From assembly GCF_012848175.1 (NCBI RefSeq), contig NZ_CP051651.1:248001-312000 (forward strand): DNA of 64,000 nucleotides, written 5' to 3'. Made by a program: the position numbers and the translations under genes. Positions 34,671-43,902 of this stretch are shown here, in pieces. The DNA comes from Xanthomonas campestris pv. badrii. GTDB lineage: Bacteria > Pseudomonadota > Gammaproteobacteria > Xanthomonadales > Xanthomonadaceae. How positions within the stretch are numbered: position 1 is the first letter of the stretch; every line of letters starts with the position of its first letter. A model generated the notes under the pieces. That model searched no databases. It saw only the letters and a list, made by a program, of their open reading frames with translations, and was not told the DNA's origin.

Positions 34671-35017
34671 GGCATGGCTCCGAGAGGAGTGCACATGATA
34701 GCGATGAAGGCTGGTTCGGCAGGCGTGGAAGCCTGGGCGGCAGTGCGGCGCATGGCGTGAATCGAGCGCCCCTCATGCCATCTTGAGGACCGCCCGTGGA
34801 GAGGGCGCACAGCTGCTGCTGATGGTTTGGGGGCGAGGGTGAGGCGATGGTCACGCCAGATGATGTCCAGATGCGACGGCATCGGCCTCATCGTTGCCGG
34901 TCTGGACAACGCGGATAATCCGTCAACGCGGCGTTACGGCATGCGCAATCCGTCTCACAGGCCAATAGCGTCCAGCGGCCTAGCGTGAAGGCACCCAGCA
35001 TATCGACGGAGTCACCC
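34671..35017. other. Intergenic, no gene seen
   Basis: About 350 bp before the small acidic gene. Nothing recognised apart from the ribosome site GGAG just before 35018. Confidence 0.4.
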
Positions 35018-35233
35018 ATGCATTTCGATCTACACATCGCTCGCTCGATCCCCTCTGCTGTGTTGCCTGTCTCGATGCATGGCACACCGGATCCGGACAC
35101 GGACGACGACGAGATTCCGCTGGAAGAGCAGCCGCCACAAAAGGGCGGCTTGCGCGATGAAGTGGGCGAGCTGGACCGGGACGATGGCGGCGCACTGCCG
35201 GGGCGCGCCGGAGGTGGTCTTGCAGGTGGGTGA
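35018..35233 (+). CDS. Small acidic protein, unknown
   Basis: A 71-residue protein. GGAG seven bases before the ATG supports it. The middle is strongly acidic (DPDTDDDEIPLEEQ) and the end is Gly-rich. No domain or signal peptide is seen. It could be a small regulatory or unfolded protein. It is flanked by genes on the other strand. Confidence 0.5.
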   Translation: MHFDLHIARSIPSAVLPVSMHGTPDPDTDDDEIPLEEQPPQKGGLRDEVGELDRDDGGALPGRAGGGLAGG

Positions 35234-35430
35234 TGCGCACCGCGCTTCGGGAATGCGCGCTGTTGCCCGCTTTCGTGGAACGCTTTTGTTCGAGGAAGTC
35301 TGATTGAAGTAAGCAAGCCCTGAGTGCACGGGGATGCCCTCACGCTTCGAACGGCGGGCCTCCTCCTGCTGCAGAGAAAACTTATCAGCATGCCTCGCCA
35401 GGCGGCACGCACGCCGCCTGGCGAGAGAGG

Positions 35431-37203
35431 TCACGGAAATTGCACATGACCAGGCTGGAAGTACGCCGGGTGGCTGCCATCTTCATAGAGCGCCGGAATG
35501 GTATCGACCACGCTCATGCCACGAATATCGGTGATGCGGATGGACAAGGGCTGGTTGCCGAGCTGTTCGCCCAGGAAGTGGTTGTAGTCCATCTTCTGCA
35601 GACTCTTCCACGTGCTGCCCTGTTTCACTTCGAACTTCACCACCGGATAGGCATGGTTGCGCACCTGGATCGCGGCCCACCAGCGCGAGCTGCCTTCCTT
35701 GATGCGGTATTGCACGTTGCCGGTGATCGGGGCACGCACGACCTTCCAGCTGATCGGGATGCGCCCATCCACCATGTCGCCGATCGCAGCGAACGCGTTG
35801 TGCGACAGGTCCAGCCCGCCGGAGGCGCCTTCCGGGTACAGGTCGGTTACGTAGACCGTGGTCTTGCCCTTGGGGCCGGTCACTTCGAGGTAGGCGCCGG
35901 CCATCGCCGCTTTCACGCCGCCGAAGTTCAGCTGCGTCGGGTTGAGCGCGGTGATGAATGCGGTGCTGGGAATCGGGTCCAGCAACAGCGCGCCGCCCGA
36001 GTACCCCGAACCGGTGTACGTCGCGGTGCCCGTGAAGGTGCTGTTCCAGGTGGTTGCTTTGCTCGCGTTCTTGCTACTGGCGGTCTTCGCCGCTGCAGCG
36101 ACGCCTGCCACAGCCGTCATGCCCCACGCCTGGTGCAGCAGTTGCAGTTTGTCTGTCCGCGGGCTGCCATCGGGCGCAAGCAGCCCGCCGTTGTTGGCGT
36201 TGCCCACTTCCCAGCTGCCCAGGAACGCGCTGCGCAGTCCGCTGTCGGCCAGATAGCCGCTCAACGCGGCCTGCCATGCCGGGTCGCGGGGATCGCCATC
36301 GCCCAGGCCACCGCCGAGACTGACCGGCACCACCGCGTGATCGGCCGCAAACCTGCCGAAATCGCGCTGCCAGGTGGCTGGCAGCGCTTGGGCAAAGTCC
36401 GGTGCTGCAAACGCCTCCGCCGCGTCGCGATCCGGCCCGGCCAGTTTGGGCATCAAGACCAGCTGGCGCGCCGGAATGCGCAACGGCACACACGCCAGCG
36501 GCTGCAGATTGCTGCCCGCGGCCTTGGGTGCGGTGTCGCTGCACACCGCATTGCTGCCGACACCTTCGACACCCACCACCCAGCGCGGCGCCACCGCAAG
36601 CACCGCCGCCGCGGCGCGCGAGGCCACGCGGTTCCAGTCTGCCTCTGCGACAGTGCCTGCCCAGTTGGCATTGCGATACCCGCTGCTCCCGAGATCGACG
36701 CCGATCACCGCAGGATTTGCGCCATAGCGGCGTGCGAGCGTGGTCAGGCCGTGGGTCCATGCCTGCGGTTGCGTGCCAAGCTGTGGCGCGCTGTCGTCGC
36801 AGCGGCCATCGGCGAGTGCGAACATGACCTGTAGTCCACGTTGACTGGCTGCATGTACCACCGCATCGAGTAGTTGCAGCGAATTCAAGCCGGCCAGTGC
36901 GCGGTCGCCGGTGACATCCGAGGCGCTGACGGGCTTGCCCTGCAGCACCGCTGCGCAGAGCGGCAGCCGGACGGCATTGATGTGGGCCGCCTGCATCTGA
37001 TCCAGCAGCTGTGCCAGGGTGTTACTGCGCAAACCGACGATCGCGCGTCCGGCGCGATCAAACCCCGGCCAGGTCGTTCCGCGGATCTGCAGCGGTTGGC
37101 CCTGCGCGTCCATCAGCTGCCCGCGCGGGTCGACCTGGGCGGCCAAGGCGGTGACGGGGGCCAGCAACGCAAGTGCGAGAACCAGAGGGGTGCGTGGATG
37201 CAT
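35431..37203 (-). CDS. Expansin (EXLX1-like) fused to a degenerate GH5 domain
   Basis: A 590-residue exported protein. The signal peptide spans about 1-22. Residues 25-360 follow the GH5 endoglucanase fold, but the catalytic NEP motif reads Gly172-Ser-Ser174 and the GEF nucleophile motif reads Val294-Ser-Leu-Gly297. Residues 385-590 are a two-domain bacterial expansin with all hallmark residues: Asp454 (VTDLYPEG), Asp465 (LDLSHNAF), Trp508-Trp509 (SSRWWAAIQ) and Tyr540 (KMDYNHF). So cell-wall loosening by the expansin should be retained, while hydrolysis by the GH5 part is unlikely. AGGAGA precedes the ATG at 37203. Relevant to plant colonisation. Confidence 0.88.
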   Translation of the reverse strand: MHPRTPLVLALALLAPVTALAAQVDPRGQLMDAQGQPLQIRGTTWPGFDRAGRAIVGLRSNTLAQLLDQMQAAHINAVRLPLCAAVLQGKPVSASDVTGDRALAGLNSLQLLDAVVHAASQRGLQVMFALADGRCDDSAPQLGTQPQAWTHGLTTLARRYGANPAVIGVDLGSSGYRNANWAGTVAEADWNRVASRAAAAVLAVAPRWVVGVEGVGSNAVCSDTAPKAAGSNLQPLACVPLRIPARQLVLMPKLAGPDRDAAEAFAAPDFAQALPATWQRDFGRFAADHAVVPVSLGGGLGDGDPRDPAWQAALSGYLADSGLRSAFLGSWEVGNANNGGLLAPDGSPRTDKLQLLHQAWGMTAVAGVAAAAKTASSKNASKATTWNSTFTGTATYTGSGYSGGALLLDPIPSTAFITALNPTQLNFGGVKAAMAGAYLEVTGPKGKTTVYVTDLYPEGASGGLDLSHNAFAAIGDMVDGRIPISWKVVRAPITGNVQYRIKEGSSRWWAAIQVRNHAYPVVKFEVKQGSTWKSLQKMDYNHFLGEQLGNQPLSIRITDIRGMSVVDTIPALYEDGSHPAYFQPGHVQFP

Positions 37204-37701
37204 GTCAGTCTCCTGGGTGACGGCTGCGCAGGAAACCAGCGATTGCCGGCCGCGGTCCGTGCGCCGAGTCAAGGAAACGGGCGGGAGTGTGTATGCGATG
37301 GCAGGTAGAGGGCCGCCCTGGAACGGGGATCGCGGTTTGTGCGAGAGGCGGCGCCGCTGTGATGCAATCAAGCACAGGGCGGTGCGCTGTGCCGCTGTTC
37401 ACCGCCCGCCGGAAAGTGCCGCATAGCGCACGCCAGGCATTGGAAGTGCGTGGTGGCGTGCACAATGTTTGCGTGCCATCGGTGCGAGGCCATGTGGCGC
37501 CGGTCTTGGTCGTGCGGTGGTCGGCCGGGACAGGCGTCGCCATCGTCTGGCCGGCGCAGGGCGGGCCACAGTGCAGGACACCTACCATGACGGGGCAGCG
37601 CAACTGCCGGACCGTCTCGCGCCGTACGTTTCATCACCCCTGGTGCCAGCCGGTGCGATCTCGTATTTTTGACGGCTTGTTCACTTGCCGGTGCCGTGCC
37701 C
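37204..37701. other. Divergent intergenic region
   Basis: About 500 bp between the GH5-expansin gene and the permease gene, transcribed apart. No gene or repeat seen; promoters and regulator sites must lie here, but I saw no convincing box. Confidence 0.4.
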
Positions 37702-39078
37702 ATGTCCGATCCGTCCGCGCCCGATCATCTGCAACGCAGCCTGTCCAATCGCCACCTGCAGTTGATCGCAATTGGCGGGGCGATCGGCACCGGCCTGTTC
37801 ATGGGCTCGGGCAAGACGATCAGTCTGGCCGGTCCGTCGATCCTGTTCGTCTATCTGATCATCGGCGCGATGCTGTTCTTCGTGATGCGCGCGATGGGCG
37901 AGCTGCTGCTGTCCAACCTGGAGTACAAGTCGTTCATCGACTTCTCCACCGATCTGCTCGGCCCCTGGGCCGGATTCTTCTGCGGGTGGACGTACTGGTT
38001 CTGCTGGATCATCACCGCCATCGCCGACGTGATCGCCATTGCCGCCTACGCGCAGTTCTGGTTTCCCGGCCTGGCGCCGTGGATTCCGGCGATTGCGTGT
38101 GTGTTGTTGCTGCTGGCATTGAATCTGGTGACGGTGAAGCTGTTCGGCGAGATGGAGTTCTGGTTTGCGCTGATCAAGATCATCGCCATCGCTGCGCTGA
38201 TCATCACCGGTGCGGGGCTGGTGGCGTGGGGCTTCCGTTCGCCGTCGGGCAATGTGGCCTCGCTGGCGAACCTGTGGAACGACGGCGGCATGTTCCCGAT
38301 GGGCATCGGTGGATTCTTCGCCGGGTTCCAGATCGCGGTGTTCGCGTTTGTCGGCATCGAGCTGGTGGGTACCACCGCTGCCGAAACCGCCGACCCGCGC
38401 CGCAATCTGCCCAAGGCGATCAACTCGATTCCGGTGCGGATCCTGGTCTTCTACGTGCTGGCGCTGATCGCCATCATGACGGTCACGCCGTGGCGGCAGG
38501 TGGTCGCCGACAAGAGCCCGTTCGTGGAGCTGTTCGTGCTGGCCGGGGTGCCGGCCGCGGCGAGCCTGATCAATTTCGTGGTGCTGACCTCGGCGACGTC
38601 TTCGGCCAACAGCGGCATCTTCTCCACCAGCCGCATGCTCTACGGCCTGGCCGAGGAGCAGCATGCGCCCAGGGGATTTGCCAAGCTCTCGCGCGCGGCG
38701 GTGCCGGCACGCGGCCTGTTGTTCTCCTGCGTATGCCTGTTGCTGGGCGCGATGCTGGTGTACCTGATCCCCAATCTGGTCACCGCCTTCACGCTGGTCA
38801 CCACCTTGTCGGCGGTGCTCTTCATGTTCGTGTGGTCGCTGATCCTGTGCGCCTACATCGCCTATCGCCGCAAGCGCCCGGAGCTGCACGCGGCATCGCA
38901 GTTCAAGATGCCCGGCGGCGTGTTGATGTGCTACGTGTGCCTGGCGTTCTTCGCCTTCGTCATCGTGCTGCTGACCTTGCAGGCCGATACGCGCCAGGCC
39001 CTGCTGGCCAGCCCGGTGTGGTTCCTGATCCTGGCGCTCGGCTATGCCGTCAAGCGCGGCCAGACGCGCGCAGGATAA
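37702..39078 (+). CDS. AAT-family amino acid permease, CycA-like
   Basis: A 458-residue APC-superfamily transporter with about twelve transmembrane helices. The motif IAIGGAIGTGLFMGSG is the family's substrate-binding loop in helix 1, and the block LEYKSFIDFSTDLLGPWAGF plus GTTAAETADPRRNLPKAIN match D-Ala/D-Ser/Gly (CycA) permeases. ATG at 37702 is the likely start (an ATG 33 bases earlier is possible). A strong terminator follows the stop. Probable D-alanine/D-serine/glycine uptake with protons; substrate is inferred by family. Confidence 0.88.
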   Translation: MSDPSAPDHLQRSLSNRHLQLIAIGGAIGTGLFMGSGKTISLAGPSILFVYLIIGAMLFFVMRAMGELLLSNLEYKSFIDFSTDLLGPWAGFFCGWTYWFCWIITAIADVIAIAAYAQFWFPGLAPWIPAIACVLLLLALNLVTVKLFGEMEFWFALIKIIAIAALIITGAGLVAWGFRSPSGNVASLANLWNDGGMFPMGIGGFFAGFQIAVFAFVGIELVGTTAAETADPRRNLPKAINSIPVRILVFYVLALIAIMTVTPWRQVVADKSPFVELFVLAGVPAAASLINFVVLTSATSSANSGIFSTSRMLYGLAEEQHAPRGFAKLSRAAVPARGLLFSCVCLLLGAMLVYLIPNLVTAFTLVTTLSAVLFMFVWSLILCAYIAYRRKRPELHAASQFKMPGGVLMCYVCLAFFAFVIVLLTLQADTRQALLASPVWFLILALGYAVKRGQTRAG

Positions 39079-39102
39079 GTGCCGCAGCGTTCGTTAGTAT
39101 TG

Positions 39103-39136
39103 CAAGGGCCCCGCAGTGCGGGGCCCTTGTGTTTTT
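39103..39136 (+). terminator. Intrinsic terminator after the permease gene
   Basis: CAAGGGCCCCGC (39103-39114) pairs with GCGGGGCCCTTG (39118-39129), a 12-bp stem with a three-base loop, followed by TGTTTTT. It ends the permease transcript. Confidence 0.9.
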
Positions 39137-39250
39137 AGCTGCACAACACCGCGATAAAGGCCACTGCCAGCTGAGCGCGTTGGCATGCGGCGTTGACGCG
39201 GCTCCAGCCGGGCACGATGCTCGCGGCCATCTATCGCCATGGCCTGCCGC

Positions 39251-40162
39251 ATGATCACGATCCACCCCATTGCCGGAACCCACCACGCGCAGGGCTGCTG
39301 GGTAGACCTGTGTCAGCCCAGCCCGCAGGAACTGACCGACGCCGCCGAGCGGGTGGGCTTCGCGCTGCCGGACCGTGCGGCGATCGGCGAGATCGAATTT
39401 TCCAGCCGGGTGCGCCGCCAGGGCGAGCTGCTGTTCCTCAACGTGCCGCGCTTCCAGGACGACGATGGCCCCACCGCGCCGCTGGGCTTTGCGCTGTCGC
39501 CGACCATGCTGGTGACCCTGCGCGAGCAGCGCATCGGCTCGCTGGAGGCCTTGACCGCGCGGCTGGAACACGAGCCCTGCCACAGTTCCGACGATCTGCT
39601 GCTGCGCATGTTCGACCAGTTGGTCGGACGCCTGGCAGACCGGCTGGAAGCCCTGGAAGCGGCGGTCACCGACACCACCCGGCAGGTGTTCGACAGCCCG
39701 CACAAGACCCGTGATCTGGAACGCATGCTGCACCAGGTCGGTGGCATGGGCCGGCAGCTGGGCGGGCTGCACAATGCGGGGCAGGGCATGCTGCGGCTGG
39801 TGACCTATCTGGACAGCAGCACGCCAGACTGGTTCGGTGCCGATGCGGCCAAGCGCATCGGTCTGCTGCACAAGGACCTGACCACCTTGAGCGAATTCCA
39901 GCAGCACATGGACGACCGCATCGAGTTCCTGCTCGACAGCGTGCTGGGCATGATCAACATGGACCAGAACAACGTGATGAAGGTGATGGCGGTGGCGTCG
40001 GTGGTCGGCATTCCGCCCACCGTGCTGGTCGGCATCTGGGGCATGAATTTCGCCTACATGCCCGAACTCAAGGGGCACGACCACTACTTCTGGGCGCTGG
40101 GCGCGATCGCGCTGAGCGTGGTGATTCCGCTGGCATGGTTTCGCAGGCGTGGGTGGGTGTGA
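39251..40162 (+). CDS. CorA-superfamily cation transporter (ZntB-like)
   Basis: A 303-residue transporter (307 if the ATG at 39239 is used). The cytoplasmic N-terminal domain (about 1-240) is rich in long helices; two C-terminal transmembrane helices are linked by the GMN motif in WGMNFAYMPE (near 272-274). GMN marks the pore of CorA/ZntB Mg2+/Zn2+/Ni2+ transporters. Neither start has a strong ribosome site. It follows the terminator, so it has its own promoter. Metal specificity is not determined. Confidence 0.88.
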   Translation: MITIHPIAGTHHAQGCWVDLCQPSPQELTDAAERVGFALPDRAAIGEIEFSSRVRRQGELLFLNVPRFQDDDGPTAPLGFALSPTMLVTLREQRIGSLEALTARLEHEPCHSSDDLLLRMFDQLVGRLADRLEALEAAVTDTTRQVFDSPHKTRDLERMLHQVGGMGRQLGGLHNAGQGMLRLVTYLDSSTPDWFGADAAKRIGLLHKDLTTLSEFQQHMDDRIEFLLDSVLGMINMDQNNVMKVMAVASVVGIPPTVLVGIWGMNFAYMPELKGHDHYFWALGAIALSVVIPLAWFRRRGWV

Positions 40163-40547
40163 GAGCAGTCGCTGCGTTTGTGATCAGGCAGCGCATCCAG
40201 GCGGATTCGACTGGACCGGCGCGCTAGATCGTCAGTCCGGCAAGAGAAGCCCGTCTATGCGCTCGCTGATCTGCGCGGCGCGATCGGTGCGATTGCACGA
40301 TGTGGTGTGTCTGGTGGCGTCGACGTGCGACTCGCTTTCTGCGATCCCTCGGCACCGATGTCATGCCAGTGATCTGCACCGTCGCAGCTGCATCTCCATT
40401 GCTGTTGTTCCGATGCCATGAGCGCGGCCCGTGCAGCGCCGGCGAACGCCAGCAGCAGGCCCGGGATCAGCGCGACATACGCCGCCTTGCGCATGAAGTC
40501 GTTGCCAGCACGTTGCCCGGCCACGCAGCGCAGCCGGGCATTCACGC
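40163..40547. other. Intergenic, possible tiny gene on minus strand
   Basis: About 385 bp between the CorA and AIM24 genes. The only candidate is the small secreted frame at 40255-40494; nothing else is seen. Confidence 0.4.
40255..40494 (-). CDS. Possible small secreted protein
   Basis: A 79-residue frame whose first 22 residues (MRKAAYVALIPGLLLAFAGA then ARA) form a convincing signal peptide. The remainder is short, with a Cys-x-Cys and a Trp/His pair, and becomes Pro/Arg-rich at the end, which is less convincing. The ATG at 40494 has no strong ribosome site. Might be a small periplasmic protein or chance. Confidence 0.35.
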   Translation of the reverse strand: MRKAAYVALIPGLLLAFAGAARAALMASEQQQWRCSCDGADHWHDIGAEGSQKASRTSTPPDTPHRAIAPIAPRRSASA

Positions 40548-41243
40548 TCAGCCCTTGGCCTGGAAACTGGCTTCTTCGTACGGCTGCACCACCACCCAGC
40601 CTTCGCCGGCAAAGCGCATCTGCAGGCTCTCGCCCGAGCCGCGGCCGAACAGCGTGCCGAGCGACACATCGGTGACCAGTTCGGGGGTCAGCGTGCCCGA
40701 CCAGGCGACGGTGGCATTGGGATCGGTGAACACCGGGCCGCTGGCGGCGGTGACCGGCAGGGTCAACGGCTCGTAGTGCGAGGTGATCGCCACGATGCCG
40801 TGGCCGCTCAGGCGCACGTTGAACAGGCCACCGGAGAGCATGCCGGCCACTTTGCGCATCATGGTGATCTTGTGCTCGATGCCGGATTCGAAGGCCAGCA
40901 CGTCGTTGCCGTTGACGAAGATCGACTCGCCATTCAAGCGCAGCAGCGTGACCAGCTTGCCAGCATCGGCCAGATACACGCGGCCCTGGCCTTCGGCCTT
41001 CATCAGCTGCATGCCTTCGCCGCTAACCGCCTTTTTCAGCAGGTTGCCCAGGCCCTGTTCCAGCAGGCCCTCGCGGGTGAACTTGACGTTGCCGGTGCGC
41101 GCGACCATGGCGCCGGCCTTGGACCACACCATGCCATTGAGGCGCACTTCCAGCAGATGCGGGTTTTCCAGCTCGAAGGGATCGGAGCTGACGTCCTTTT
41201 CCTTGGAGTGGGCGAGAAATTCGTTGAGCGTGCGTACGGCCAT
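40548..41243 (-). CDS. AIM24-family protein
   Basis: A 231-residue cytoplasmic protein of the AIM24/TRAP-like beta-prism family. Typical blocks are GMVWSKAGAMVARTGNVKF, the Gly-rich loop following EGLLEQGLG, and GSGESLQMRFAGEGWVVVQP near the end. The family is widespread in bacteria and fungal mitochondria with poorly defined roles. ATG at 41243 has AGGA upstream; ATG at 41252 is possible. Divergent from the NHL-LytM gene. Confidence 0.9.
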   Translation of the reverse strand: MAVRTLNEFLAHSKEKDVSSDPFELENPHLLEVRLNGMVWSKAGAMVARTGNVKFTREGLLEQGLGNLLKKAVSGEGMQLMKAEGQGRVYLADAGKLVTLLRLNGESIFVNGNDVLAFESGIEHKITMMRKVAGMLSGGLFNVRLSGHGIVAITSHYEPLTLPVTAASGPVFTDPNATVAWSGTLTPELVTDVSLGTLFGRGSGESLQMRFAGEGWVVVQPYEEASFQAKG

Positions 41244-41404
41244 GCGTTCCATCCTGGAGTGAAAGAGTGCGCATGATACGCGGGCGCCTGCGGAGCAGTC
41301 GCACGGGCAGGTAGCGGCGCGCATGCCACGGCACAGCCCGCTTGCACCCCGCGCATGCAACCCGCTTACAGTGCGAGTCCCCTCGACAGGTCCCCGCAAC
41401 CGAT

Positions 41405-43510
41405 ATGGCACAACGACGCGCACGATGGATCGGCTTGCTGCTTGTGCTCGTTGCGGCCACAACATTGTCGTTCTGGTGGTCCGCACGCCTACCTTCGGCT
41501 GCTCCTGTAGCGCAGCAGAACGCACCAGTCGCAACGCCGCTGGGCTGGAAAGCGCAACTGCAATGGGCTGCCGGCAGTGGCGTACGTGGCGCAGCGGATG
41601 GCCGCGCCGCCGACGCGCAGTTTGCCGATCCGTATGGCCTGGCAGTCGACGCGCAGGGCACGCTCTACATCGCCGATGGTGGCGACACCAACCGTATCCG
41701 CAGCCTGCGCGCGGATGGCCATGTGCACACGCTGGCCGGCGGCCGCGAAGGCTTTGCCGACGGTGTCGGTGCGGCGGCGGCGTTCAATACGCCTTCGGGC
41801 ATCGCCCTCGATAAGGCGGGCAATCTGTACATCGCCGATACCGGCAACCACGCCATCCGCAAGCTGACCCCGCAAGGCAATGTGACCACGCTTGCCGGCG
41901 ACGGTGTGGCTGGCGATCGCGACGGCGCGGCGGCGCAGGCGCGCTTCAACGGCCCGGTTGGCGTGGCGGTGGACACCTACGGGCACGTGTATGTCGCCGA
42001 CACCTACAACGATCGTATCCGTGTGATCGATGCCGATGGACAAGTGCGCACATTGGCCGGCGGCGCGCTGCCGGGCATGGCCGATGGCCTCGGAGCGCAG
42101 GCGCGGTTCGATACGCCAACCGACTTGAAAGTGGATGCGCGCGGCGATGTCTGGGTGGCGGACATGCGCAACGATGCGATCCGGCGGATTGCACCCGATG
42201 GCACGGTCAGCACCTTGCTTGGCGGCGATCCTGCCGACACAAGTCCGCTGATCCACCGGCCGATGAGCCTGGCAATCACCCGGGACGGCGTGCTTTACGT
42301 GGGTGATGCAAGCGGGCGCGTCTTGCAGGTCTCGCGTGCGGGGCACGTGCTGACGCTGAGCGGCGCAGAGGTCACGCAGCGTTTGTCGCGCCCGGCGGGC
42401 ATTGCGCTGGACGCACACGGTGCGGTGTATGTCAGTGATGCCGGCAGCGCCCGCGTGCATCGTCTGGTACCGGCGAGCGCGGCCATCGCCAACGCATCGC
42501 CGGTGGTGGGGCCGGCGCCAACCCAGCCGCTGCCGCAGACGCAGGGCCGGTGGCCGCTGCAGCCGCAGGACGGCTGGCACGAGGTGGTGGGCACGCTGGG
42601 CGAAGTGCGCGGCAACTATCAGGGGCTCAGCCGCGATCATCTGCATGCCGGCCTGGATATCGCCGGCGATGTCGGCCAGCGGGTGGTCGCCATCGCCGAT
42701 GCCAAGGTGCTCAGCCCGAATGCCAGCTGGGGGCTGGGGCAACTGGGTGAGGGCATGGCGTTGGACACGCTGGGTTACATCCACATGCGCGTGGGCCGCA
42801 CCGCGCAGGGCGCAGTGCTGGATCCACAACGTTTCCACCTGGTGCTCGATGAGCACGGCAAACCCGAGCGCATGCGGGTGCTGCGCGGCACGCGGTTCCA
42901 TGCCGGCGATGCGTTGGGCACGCTCAACGGCATGGCGCATGTGCACCTGACTGCGGGCGCCAATGGTTTCGAGCGCAATGCGGTGCAGCTGGGCTTTGTC
43001 GGTTATGCCGACCACGTAGCGCCACGCATCGATCGCATCACCTTGCTCGATGCCGGCGGTCAGCCCTTGCCGGTGATCCAGGGCGTGGCGCAGGTGCCGC
43101 GCGCGACAGGCGTGCAGATCGTGGTCGATGCCTGGGACCAGGTGGATCGCAATCTGCCGCGTCGCCGGCTGGGGTTGTATGCGCTGGGTTACCAGGTGCT
43201 GGATGCGCAGGGCACGCCCTTGCCGGGCGAAGCGCCGCCGCGCATGACGCTCATGTTCGACCGCATGCCGGCCGATCCGGATGCGGTGTTGGTCGCCTAT
43301 GCGCCCGACAGCGGGATCACGGTGCACGGCAGCGCCGTGACACGCTTCCGCTACATGGTCAGCAACACCGTGCGCGACGGGCGCATCGGCAGCAGCCAAT
43401 GGCAGGCCGGTGCGTTGCCGGCGGGCGACTATGTCCTGCGCATCGTTGCACGCGATTACAGCGGCAATGAAGCGATCCGTCACCGCGACCTGCGCCTGCG
43501 TGTGGAGTAG
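41405..43510 (+). CDS. NHL beta-propeller fused to LytM/M23-like domain
   Basis: A 701-residue exported or membrane-anchored protein. An N-terminal hydrophobic segment (about 8-27) is followed by NHL repeats (about 50-365), recognisable by GLAVDAQGTLYIAD and GIALDKAGNLYIADTGN. Residues 395-530 carry the M23 pattern: His414-x-x-x-Asp418 in LHAGLDIAG and the His512-x-His514 pair in MAHVHLTAG, which are the zinc ligands of LytM peptidoglycan endopeptidases. The last 170 residues are Ig-like. The substrate may be the peptidoglycan or a scaffold; the zinc site looks complete. Confidence 0.8.
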   Translation: MAQRRARWIGLLLVLVAATTLSFWWSARLPSAAPVAQQNAPVATPLGWKAQLQWAAGSGVRGAADGRAADAQFADPYGLAVDAQGTLYIADGGDTNRIRSLRADGHVHTLAGGREGFADGVGAAAAFNTPSGIALDKAGNLYIADTGNHAIRKLTPQGNVTTLAGDGVAGDRDGAAAQARFNGPVGVAVDTYGHVYVADTYNDRIRVIDADGQVRTLAGGALPGMADGLGAQARFDTPTDLKVDARGDVWVADMRNDAIRRIAPDGTVSTLLGGDPADTSPLIHRPMSLAITRDGVLYVGDASGRVLQVSRAGHVLTLSGAEVTQRLSRPAGIALDAHGAVYVSDAGSARVHRLVPASAAIANASPVVGPAPTQPLPQTQGRWPLQPQDGWHEVVGTLGEVRGNYQGLSRDHLHAGLDIAGDVGQRVVAIADAKVLSPNASWGLGQLGEGMALDTLGYIHMRVGRTAQGAVLDPQRFHLVLDEHGKPERMRVLRGTRFHAGDALGTLNGMAHVHLTAGANGFERNAVQLGFVGYADHVAPRIDRITLLDAGGQPLPVIQGVAQVPRATGVQIVVDAWDQVDRNLPRRRLGLYALGYQVLDAQGTPLPGEAPPRMTLMFDRMPADPDAVLVAYAPDSGITVHGSAVTRFRYMVSNTVRDGRIGSSQWQAGALPAGDYVLRIVARDYSGNEAIRHRDLRLRVE

Positions 43511-43902
43511 CGAAACGCACAGCGATGCCACGGCAGATACAAACGCGCGGGTGTTGTGCGGTGATACCAACGACGGTTGATTGCTGCGCGGCGTCTCACG
43601 CTGATCCGGTTGCGCCGCGCGCGTGTTGCGACACTATCCTGCGCGCCGCTGCAGAACGTTGAGCGTCGCAGCGTGCGGGCTGGTGTTACGCAAACCGGCG
43701 CCTGCAGGTACGTAACGCCGCGCTGCCATCGAACGATTCGCGCTGTGTCTGTAGCCATCCGCGCTCCGGGGTCCATCACCGCGCATGCCGGCAGCGCATC
43801 GCGGTGCTCGGCACGCTTCTGCGAACGGCGTCGGGTTCAAGCAGACGTTACCGGATTAGATTGCCGTGGCAGGGGATATTCGATAACTGAAGGAGAGGGA
43901 CG
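43511..43902. other. Leader of the GH43 gene
   Basis: About 390 bp without a gene. AAGGAGAGGGA before 43903 is a strong ribosome site. I looked for a PIP box (TTCGC-N15-TTCGC) and found only an imperfect candidate near 43737, so I do not call it. Confidence 0.4.

Noticed and set aside
43737..43763. PIP-box-like sequence before the GH43 gene
   Set aside because: The second half reads TCCGC and the spacing is 16 not 15, so it does not meet the plant-inducible-promoter pattern.
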